Shown here: piece by piece, positions 6,679-12,106 of the stretch
Numbering within the stretch: position 1 is the stretch's first letter
How the letters are laid out: every line of letters begins with the position of its first letter
Assembly (NCBI GenBank): GCA_012271225.1
Contig: JAAXGS010000175.1
Span: forward strand, 1 to 12,106
Source of the DNA: Dehalococcoidia bacterium
GTDB lineage: Bacteria; Chloroflexota; Dehalococcoidia; UBA6926
DNA: 12,106 bases
Direction of reading: 5' to 3'
Made by a program: the position numbers and the translations under genes
Notes under the pieces: generated by a model
The model's database searches: none
The model's input: only the letters and a program-made list of their open reading frames with translations
Told to the model about the DNA's origin: nothing

Positions 6679-6823
6679 GCGATTGAATCCTCCGTTGTTC
6701 GTCTGCTGTTCGTCTGCCTGCAGGTTGACGGCCCCTCGGCCGGGGGAGCGTAGCGCCCGTGTGTAGTGTAAACTCTAGACTCGTCGGCGGGCAGTGCTGA
6801 CGCCGTGAGGAAGGGGGCGCGCA
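6679..6823. promoter_or_regulatory. Divergent intergenic region, probable promoters
   Basis: These 145 bases separate the minus-strand split-barrel gene from the plus-strand thiolase-like gene, so both promoters should lie here. The only AT-rich patch is gtgtaaactctagact (6766-6781), with TAAACT (6769-6774) as a weak plus-strand -10. TTGACG at 6725-6730 looks like a -35 box but is badly spaced to it. A GC-rich imperfect palindrome cccctcggccggggg lies at 6732-6746. No convincing operator is seen. Confidence 0.3.
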
Positions 6824-7924
6824 ATGACGATGCGAGGCGCGGCGGCGATTGTCGGTTTCGCCGAGATGCCCACCCGCAGAACCTACGAGGGCCGCACCGC
6901 GATGGGGCTGATGGCGGAGGCATCCCGCGACGCGATGGCGGACGCGCGGATACGCAAGGAAGAGATCGATGGCCTCATCGTCGAAGGCGGTGATTTCTAC
7001 CCCGCCGCCATCGGCGAATACATGGGCCTCAACCCCAACTTTGTCACCGGCGTGAGCACTATGGGTGCGAGCGGCGCGACGGCCACATCCGTGGCGGCCA
7101 TGGCCATTCACTCCGGCCTGGCCAATAACGTGCTGGTCACGCTGTCCGCGCCGCGTGAGACCGGAATGCCGTGGGGCAGCCCTCCCTCACCGGGGATGCG
7201 GACGGAGTTTGAGAACCCGTACGGCCCGGCCGTGGCGGCCAACACGGGCTATGGCCTGATGTACTCCCGTCACATGCATGAGTACGGCACAACGCAGGAG
7301 CAGCTGGCGAACATTGCCGTCAATCAGCGCTATAACGCTCTGGAGAATGAGAACGCCGTCTTTCGCGGGCAGCCGCTGACCGTTGAGGACGTCCTCAATT
7401 CCCGCTATATCAACTACCCGATCCGGCTGCTGGAGTCCGTGATGCCGTGCGCGGGCGGCGCGGCGATCATTCTGACCTCCGCGGACAGGGCGGATTCCTT
7501 CCCGAACCGTCCCGTGTACCTGCTGGGCGCAGGCATCGCCTGCGACCCCCTCACAGGATGGGCGCGTGAGCGTCTGACGCGTTCCGTGGTGACCCGCTCA
7601 GCCCCCATCGCGCTGCAGATGGCGGGCTACGGTCCCTCGGACATTCAGTTCGCCCAGTTCTATGACTGCTACACGATTCTGCACGCGGTCTGCCTCGAGG
7701 ACGCCGGACTTGTCCCCAAGGGCGAGATCGGCCCCTTCTTTGCGGCGACGGACACGACGTACAAGGGATCGTTCCCGATCAACACGGACGGCGGGCAACT
7801 CTCATGCGGGCAGCCGGGTGACGCGGGCGGTTTCCGCCACGTGGTGGAGGCGACGCGGCAGATCATGGGCCGCGCCGGCGTGCGGCAGGTGGAACGGAAC
7901 GATCTCTGCATGGTGAATGGTTGA
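6824..7924 (+). CDS. Thiolase-like lipid-transfer protein (SCP-x/Ltp type), truncated by TGA
   Basis: A 366-residue thiolase-superfamily protein of the acetyl-CoA acetyltransferase-like, SCP-x/Ltp branch. It has the N-terminal phrase GAAAIVGFAEMPTRRTYEG, GASGATATSVAAMAIHSG where the nucleophile loop lies, YDCYTILHAVCLEDAGLVPK, and GGQLSCGQPGDAGGF near the C-terminus. The usual catalytic Cys (C-x-S-G) is Gly here, and the His of G-H-P is Gln. Thiolysis or Claisen condensation is therefore unlikely by the standard mechanism. Such proteins commonly work with a DUF35 partner, and one follows here. The ATG has AGGAAGGGGG upstream. The frame stops at TGA 7922-7924 inside the conserved end motif (VNG-x-GG), and the expected remainder continues in frame after it. 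The protein is probably either truncated or the stop is an error. Confidence 0.85.
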   Translation: MTMRGAAAIVGFAEMPTRRTYEGRTAMGLMAEASRDAMADARIRKEEIDGLIVEGGDFYPAAIGEYMGLNPNFVTGVSTMGASGATATSVAAMAIHSGLANNVLVTLSAPRETGMPWGSPPSPGMRTEFENPYGPAVAANTGYGLMYSRHMHEYGTTQEQLANIAVNQRYNALENENAVFRGQPLTVEDVLNSRYINYPIRLLESVMPCAGGAAIILTSADRADSFPNRPVYLLGAGIACDPLTGWARERLTRSVVTRSAPIALQMAGYGPSDIQFAQFYDCYTILHAVCLEDAGLVPKGEIGPFFAATDTTYKGSFPINTDGGQLSCGQPGDAGGFRHVVEATRQIMGRAGVRQVERNDLCMVNG

Positions 7925-7981
7925 GGGGGCACGGTGAGCAGCATGGCCACCCTGGTCCTCGGGTCCGAGGACACGCTGTAG
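7925..7981 (+). other. In-frame C-terminal remainder of the thiolase-like gene
   Basis: Directly after the TGA, the same frame reads GGTVSSMATLVLGSEDTL and then TAG (7979-7981). This is the typical thiolase-family ending (glycine pair, then S-x-x-A/H-x-L-V-L-G). The stop replaces one codon between NG and GG, normally Asn or Gly. A single substitution (for example GGA to TGA) or a base-call error would explain it. Readthrough is possible but unsupported. Confidence 0.75.
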
Positions 7982-8039
7982 AGAGAAGCGGGATCGCTGT
8001 ACGCGGGCAACCCTGCCGCGCGGAGTGACTGGAACGACG

Positions 8040-8474
8040 ATGACGACGGAATACACAAAGCCCCTGCCGATCCCGGGCGGGATGTACGGCGCGACGCGGG
8101 GTGATTTCACACAGCCGTTTTGGGAAGCGACCAAACGGCATGAGTTGGTCATTCAACGATGCCGCACGCATGACGGCTTCTTCTTCTACCCCCGGGAACT
8201 CTGCCCCGTCTGCCTGTCATCCGACCTGGAATGGGCGCCGGTGTCCGGCCGCGGCCGCGTCCACGCCTTCACAATCGTGTATCAGCCCAACGATCCCCGG
8301 TTCAATGATGACGCGCCGTATGTGTACGCGGCGATACAGCTTGATGAGGGCGCGCGGATCATCTCCAACGTCATCGACATTCCGCCGCATGACGTCACGG
8401 TGGACATGCCCGTTGTCGCCGTCTTTGAGGACGTCACACCGGAGTGGACCCTCGTTAAGTTCAGGCCGGCTTGA
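8040..8474 (+). CDS. DUF35 Zn-ribbon/OB-fold acyl-CoA-binding partner protein
   Basis: A 144-residue protein with the two-part DUF35 design. An N-terminal helical hairpin (TRGDFTQPFWEATKRHELV) and a rubredoxin-like ribbon come first, followed by an OB-fold from about residue 64 (APVSGRGRVHAFTIVYQP ... VVAVFEDVTPEWTLVKFRP). The ribbon has C41-x2-H44 and C55-x2-C58, so the first half-site is C-x-x-H rather than the common C-x-x-C. In characterised systems (archaeal thiolase/HMG-CoA synthase complex; Ltp2-ChsH2 aldolase) DUF35 proteins hold the acyl-CoA for a thiolase-fold partner. Here it follows the thiolase-like gene by 58 bases after the expected end of that gene. The start at 8040 (MTTEYTKPLP) is preferred over GTG 8025 because GGAA sits six bases upstream. 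Confidence 0.86.
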   Translation: MTTEYTKPLPIPGGMYGATRGDFTQPFWEATKRHELVIQRCRTHDGFFFYPRELCPVCLSSDLEWAPVSGRGRVHAFTIVYQPNDPRFNDDAPYVYAAIQLDEGARIISNVIDIPPHDVTVDMPVVAVFEDVTPEWTLVKFRPA

Positions 8475-8509
8475 CACTCCACCCTGCGTGTCACCCCCCC
8501 GCTCCCTCT

Positions 8510-8532
8510 CGCCCCGCCGTCACGGCGGGGCG
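8510..8532. terminator. Perfect 10-bp GC hairpin between DUF35 and MFS genes
   Basis: cgccccgccg, loop tca, cggcggggcg: a perfect 10-base-pair stem with a 3-base loop. No T-run follows on either strand, so it is not a classical intrinsic terminator. It could still stall transcription, protect the 3' end of the upstream mRNA, or mask the start of the MFS gene 17 bases downstream, which has no clear ribosome site. Confidence 0.45.
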
Positions 8533-8549
8533 GCTGACGTGACCACTCG

Positions 8550-9806
8550 ATGACGGCCCCCGCCGCCGCTCCCCCCGGGCGGACAGGGTGGGTCGTCATG
8601 GCCGCGCTCTGGGTGCTGGACGGCACATCGACGGTCATGATCTTCCTGATCGGCGTGGCGTTGCCGGAGATCAGGAACGACTTTGACACGCGCCCGGTGC
8701 AGGAGGGTTTCCTGGGCGCGGCCTTCTTCATCGCGCTGACGACGCTCTCGCTCCCATCGGCAATCTGGATGTCCCGATTCAGCCCCCGCCTGCTCACCCT
8801 GCTGGCGCTGATTGGAATGATGGTGACGGCCGCCGCGCAGGGATTCGCGCCCAACTACTGGATCCTGTTCGCGGCCCGCCTCCTGTTCATGTACGCGCTG
8901 GTCTCCCGCACGCAGGCGGAGGTGCTGCTGATCCAGCAGTGGTTCTCCGGGCCGCGCATCGCCGTTCTGAACTCCGTCACCGTTGCCAGCTTCGGCCTGG
9001 GCCAGCTTGCGGCAATCGGCGCAGTGCCGCTGATCATGCAGCTGGTGGGCGGCTGGCGCGGCGTCCACCTGTTGTTGGCGGCGGTCTACGCCGCCGTGGC
9101 CGTTGCTTGGCTGATTGTTGGCCGGGAGCGGCCGTATCAGTACACGCCGATGGAGGGAGATCCGGCGGCCCAGGGGACTGAGCCGGCCGCCGGCGGGCCC
9201 GCGGGAGTCATGCGGCGGCATCCCGTGCTGTTCCTGTTGGCCTCAACGCAGTTTGGGGGCGCGATTGCGTGGGCCTCCTTCATCACGTTCTTCCCGACGT
9301 TCGCGCTGGAGACGCACGGGCTCTCACTGATTGCCGTGGGCGTCATCTTCTCCGCGTTCCCCATCGGCGGAACCATCGGCTCGCTGACGGTCGGCCTGTT
9401 GTCGAACCTGGCGCGGCGGCGCAAGCCGTTCATCTTCCTGCCCGGTTTCGTCATGCCGATTCTCTATCTGACCATCATGAACCTGCCGCCGGGGGCATGG
9501 CTGCCGTTCCTGATCGCCCTCGGGATCATGACGACGTCCGTCGTCCCCATGGTGCTGACGGTTCCGTATGACATGCAGCTGCGCCCGCGTGAGGTGGCGG
9601 TGGCCGTTGGGCTTGTCAGAACAATCACGCCGCTTGGCTCCGCCATTGGCCCGATTCTGAGCGGAGCGCTGCAGGAGCAGACCGGCTCGCTTGAGCAGGC
9701 GCTCCTGATTGTGCTGCCCGTATCGATCTCCGTTGGCCTGATCGGGCTGCTGCTGCCGGAGTCACATCCGGCGCGCCGTTCAGCGCAGTCGGTCAGGGCG
9801 GAGTGA
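8550..9806 (+). CDS. Major facilitator superfamily transporter
   Basis: A 418-residue, very hydrophobic protein with about twelve predicted membrane spans in two halves. The halves are split by a polar cytoplasmic loop at about 192-220 (RERPYQYTPMEGDPAAQG). The first span is WVVMAALWVLDGTSTVMIF, and the last spans include ALLIVLPVSISVGLIGLLLP. Charged MSRFSPR after span 2 and LARRRKPF in the second half correspond to the usual loop 2-3 and 8-9 positions, but the canonical G-x3-D-R-x-G-R motif is absent from the first. Substrate unknown; an anion or metabolite porter of the broad MFS_1 type. The start lacks a clear ribosome site; ATG 8598 is an alternative that would remove 16 polar residues. 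Confidence 0.85.
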   Translation: MTAPAAAPPGRTGWVVMAALWVLDGTSTVMIFLIGVALPEIRNDFDTRPVQEGFLGAAFFIALTTLSLPSAIWMSRFSPRLLTLLALIGMMVTAAAQGFAPNYWILFAARLLFMYALVSRTQAEVLLIQQWFSGPRIAVLNSVTVASFGLGQLAAIGAVPLIMQLVGGWRGVHLLLAAVYAAVAVAWLIVGRERPYQYTPMEGDPAAQGTEPAAGGPAGVMRRHPVLFLLASTQFGGAIAWASFITFFPTFALETHGLSLIAVGVIFSAFPIGGTIGSLTVGLLSNLARRRKPFIFLPGFVMPILYLTIMNLPPGAWLPFLIALGIMTTSVVPMVLTVPYDMQLRPREVAVAVGLVRTITPLGSAIGPILSGALQEQTGSLEQALLIVLPVSISVGLIGLLLPESHPARRSAQSVRAE

Positions 9807-9889
9807 TTCTGACGCGACGACTCACGCCGCCGCGCCCTGCCAACGCATGGTTCGGATAATCGGCGTCGCGTAACGGGGTAGGGCAGACG

Positions 9890-10681
9890 TCAGCGGGACT
9901 TCCACTGCGGCGCGCGGCGCTCCGCGAACGCCTTTGGGCCCTCCTGGGCATCCTCGCTGCCAAGCACCTTCGCGCTCAACTCCTGCGCGAATCGGTAGGA
10001 GTATTCCGGCGGCATGCTGCGCCCCACGTACGCGATCTGCTTGATGGCCTGCACGGCCATGGGAGCGCAGAGCTTGACCTCCGCGGCGAGCGCCTCCGCC
10101 GCCTCCGTCAGCGCGTCACGGTCCGGATGCACGGCCTGAACAAGGCCAACCCTGAGGGCATCTGCGGAGGAGATGCGGCTGCCCGTGAGCATCATGCGCA
10201 GCGCGTCGCCCGTTGGGATCATGCGCATCATGTGATGGAGGCCGTAGGCGGGCATGATGCTCCATCGCGGCTCCGGCAGGCCGAACTGCGACTGCTCGGT
10301 CGCGATGCGGATATCGCACTGCATCGCCAGCTCAAGGCCGCCGGCCACGCAATAGCCGTCGATCGCCGCGATGATGGGCTTCCACACGCCCAGATCGGGG
10401 ATGAATCGGGAGCCGGAGTCATTGCCCGCGAAGGCCGACAGCCCGCGCGACTGCCGATCCCCGACCTCCTTGAGATCGGCGCCTGCGGAAAAGGCCCGCC
10501 CGCCGGCTCCGGTCAGAATGGCGACGAGCAGATCGTCATCGTCCCTGAAGTCGACCCAGATATCGTGCAGGCGGGAACTCACCTGGGAGTTCAGCGCGTT
10601 CATTGCCTCCGGTCGGTTCAGCGTGACGTATGCGATGCGGTCCCGCTTCTCATAGAGGACGACGTCCGATGCGTCCGTCAT
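9890..10681 (-). CDS. Enoyl-CoA hydratase/isomerase family (crotonase) protein
   Basis: A 263-residue crotonase fold, standard size. It shows LNRPEAMNAL near residue 21, the oxyanion-hole phrase AFSAGADLKE (64-72), and GYCVAGGLELAMQCD (109-123). Both acid/base residues of hydratases are present with the right spacing: E117 (rat enoyl-CoA hydratase E144) and E137 in FGLPEPRW (rat E164). The C-terminus has the usual LTGSRISSADALRVGLV helix region and an acyl-binding tail. Hydration of trans-2-enoyl-CoA is chemically possible; the exact substrate is not shown. Purine-rich GGGGGGAATGGAG precedes the ATG. It is convergent with the MFS gene and faces away from the downstream MFS_3 gene. Confidence 0.9.
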   Translation of the reverse strand: MTDASDVVLYEKRDRIAYVTLNRPEAMNALNSQVSSRLHDIWVDFRDDDDLLVAILTGAGGRAFSAGADLKEVGDRQSRGLSAFAGNDSGSRFIPDLGVWKPIIAAIDGYCVAGGLELAMQCDIRIATEQSQFGLPEPRWSIMPAYGLHHMMRMIPTGDALRMMLTGSRISSADALRVGLVQAVHPDRDALTEAAEALAAEVKLCAPMAVQAIKQIAYVGRSMPPEYSYRFAQELSAKVLGSEDAQEGPKAFAERRAPQWKSR

Positions 10682-10897
10682 GGCTCCATTCCCCCCTGTC
10701 CATCATCCGTGCGGCCTGTGTCTTTCATTCGGACGGTAGCGGGAGACCCGCGCGCCGTCAACCGCCGGGCTCGCGGCCCCCGCGCCGAATTGCCGTATGG
10801 TAGTGAGTGCCATGATGAGACGTAATCGGTTGCCGCCGGCGTGCTCGCCGCGTGAAAGAATGAGGATGGTCCGTCCGATATCCGGAGGGCCATCGGA
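10682..10897. other. Divergent intergenic region
   Basis: These 216 bases separate the crotonase gene (minus) from the MFS_3 gene (plus), so both promoters should be here. TATGGT at 10794-10799 could be a weak -10 for the plus strand, with no good -35. A 29-codon ORF (10812-10901) overlaps the next start but has no independent support. I see no RNA gene or clear operator. Confidence 0.4.
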
Positions 10898-12106
10898 GTG
10901 ACCTATTTCCTGACGACGCTCTTTGGCAGCGGGCCGTTGCGCTCATTCCAGTCCGCCGATTACAGCCTCTATTGGATCTCATCCGTCCTGTCGATCATGT
11001 CGCACATGATGCTCATCCTGTTCCGGGGGTGGGTTGCGCTGGAGTTGACGAACAATACGAACATTGTGACGGCCGCCGCGACGGCCGGGGAGCTGCCCTC
11101 ATTGATTCTGTCATTGCCGGGCGGCGTGCTCGCGGATCGCCTCAACCGAAAAGTCATTCTGATTGGCGCGGAAATCGTCACCGTCGTCACGCTGCTGGTG
11201 TTCGTGGTGCTCATGGCAACGAATCAGATAGAGGTCTGGAGCCTCATGGTTCTCACCGCGATTGCCGGGATCGCCTTTGCCCTGGCGATACCGTCGCGCA
11301 TGGCAATTGTTCCAAACCTTGTGAGCCGCGCGAACATGGCGAACGGCATTGCGCTGTCATCCATCATGTTCAGCGGCGGGATGTTTCTCGGCAACCCCAT
11401 TGGCGGCTATGTGACGGATGAACTGGGCGACGCGGCGGGGTTCCTGCTGGCCGCAGTGCTGTCCATCGTATCCATCCTGTTTCTCCTGCCCGTGAATACG
11501 CGGCAGGACATCCACCGGGGCGCGCGGAGCATGATGAGCGTGGCGCGGGACACGGTGGAGGGAGCCGTGTTTGTCTGGCGGTACAAGATCATCATGGGAC
11601 TCATGGCGATTGCCGCCGCCGCCATCGTTTTCGGGTCGCCGTACCAGTCCATCCTTGTGGTCTTCTCCAGGGACGTGCTGGATTCCGCCGCAACGGGCGC
11701 GGGCATCCTGGGCTCAGCCGCCGGGGCCGGCTCCATGATGGGCTCCATCACCATCGCGTCATTCAACACGCCGCGCGCCATTCGCAACACGATTCTGATA
11801 GGCGGCATCGGATTCGGACTGGCGCTGCTCGCATTCAGTCTCTCCCCCGTTCTGATGCTCTCCGCCGCTGTTGCCCTGATGGCGGGCTACGGGTTCCAAC
11901 TGTGCCTTGTGGCAACCACGGCCCGCGCGCAGATGGTGATCAGTGACTCCATGCGCGGGCGCGTGGCGGCGGTGCGAACGACGACATGGGGCGCCGCCCC
12001 CCTTGGGTTCACGATGATTGGCTGGCTTGCCCAGCAGTACGGCGCGCCCACGGCAACGGCCATCATGGCGATGATCACCCTTGCGGCGACGCTGCTGATC
12101 ATTCTG
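10898..12106 (+). CDS. MFS_3-type transporter (3' end outside window)
   Basis: An open frame of 403 codons to the last base with no stop, starting at a GTG that has GGAGGG eight bases upstream. It begins VTYFLTTLFGSGPLRSFQS and YSLYWISSVLSIM, the typical start of the EntS-like MFS_3 exporter family. PGGVLADRLNRKVILIG is the canonical MFS loop 2-3 motif (G-x3-D-R-x-x-R-K). AIPSRMAIVPNLVSRANMANG and SIMFSGGMFLGNPIGGY are the family's typical span 4-5 text, and SMRGRVAAVRTTTWGAAPLG matches the second-half signature. At least ten spans are visible. Probably an exporter of a small molecule; substrate unknown. Unlike the upstream MFS gene, it has the classical motif. The start codon overlaps a short upstream ORF by four bases. 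Confidence 0.88.
   Translation, partial: MTYFLTTLFGSGPLRSFQSADYSLYWISSVLSIMSHMMLILFRGWVALELTNNTNIVTAAATAGELPSLILSLPGGVLADRLNRKVILIGAEIVTVVTLLVFVVLMATNQIEVWSLMVLTAIAGIAFALAIPSRMAIVPNLVSRANMANGIALSSIMFSGGMFLGNPIGGYVTDELGDAAGFLLAAVLSIVSILFLLPVNTRQDIHRGARSMMSVARDTVEGAVFVWRYKIIMGLMAIAAAAIVFGSPYQSILVVFSRDVLDSAATGAGILGSAAGAGSMMGSITIASFNTPRAIRNTILIGGIGFGLALLAFSLSPVLMLSAAVALMAGYGFQLCLVATTARAQMVISDSMRGRVAAVRTTTWGAAPLGFTMIGWLAQQYGAPTATAIMAMITLAATLLIIL

Noticed and set aside
5300..7924. Alternative genetic code with TGA as Trp
   Set aside because: mutS and other genes end naturally at TGA and Trp is encoded by TGG throughout, so the TGA interruptions are local.
10127..10825. Long plus-strand ORF opposite the crotonase gene
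   Set aside because: It is antisense to a clear enoyl-CoA hydratase family protein, a usual artefact of high GC.
10812..10901. 29-codon leader ORF overlapping the MFS_3 start (GTGA)
   Set aside because: It has no ribosome site and an unremarkable Arg/Pro composition. The downstream GTG has its own strong GGAGGG, so coupling is not needed.
1..12106. CRISPR arrays, tRNA or rRNA genes
   Set aside because: No regularly spaced repeats, cloverleaf or rRNA-like sequence was noticed on reading either strand.

Overview
The window reads as a high-GC bacterial chromosome segment. Its gene content is a mutS-mutL pair, a thiolase-like lipid-transfer protein with a DUF35 partner, a crotonase, a split-barrel flavoprotein and two MFS transporters. 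This mix and protein style resemble uncultured Chloroflexota such as the SAR202/Dehalococcoidia group. That assignment is an impression from composition and gene types only; no marker gene here proves it.

Layout: (1) 1-4105, the mismatch-repair operon: mutS (5' end outside the window) overlapping mutL by 11 bases. (2) 4130-6176, a roughly 2.05 kb visibly more AT-rich insert. All its genes are on the minus strand: a single-TM small protein, a small zinc-knuckle protein translationally coupled to it, a 57-residue membrane peptide too short for routine ORF calling, a degenerate acidic reading frame, and a zinc-ribbon-array HNH endonuclease. The insert is bracketed by two diverged direct copies (about 92 and 95 bases) of the mutL 3' end and the junction with the next gene. 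(3) 6259-6678, a PNPOx-like split-barrel protein on the minus strand. Its stop codon overlaps the stop of the orphaned mutL tail, so the ancestral order was almost certainly mutL directly convergent with this gene. (4) 6824-9806, a plus-strand group: thiolase-like protein (with an in-frame TGA cutting off its conserved last 18 codons), DUF35 protein and an MFS transporter preceded by a strong hairpin. (5) 9890-10681, an enoyl-CoA hydratase family protein on the minus strand. (6) 10898-12106, an MFS_3-type transporter running off the window end.

The most interesting part is the insert between the two mutL tails. The simplest reading is a free-standing HNH homing-type mobile element that targeted the conserved mutL 3' end. 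It would have carried a foreign mutL terminus that restores the interrupted gene, leaving the host's original terminus stranded about 2.1 kb downstream. The three small minus-strand genes upstream of the endonuclease have no function I recognise. The thiolase/DUF35 pair resembles acyl-CoA-processing complexes of the SCP-x/Ltp type, but the canonical thiolase Cys and His are not conserved.
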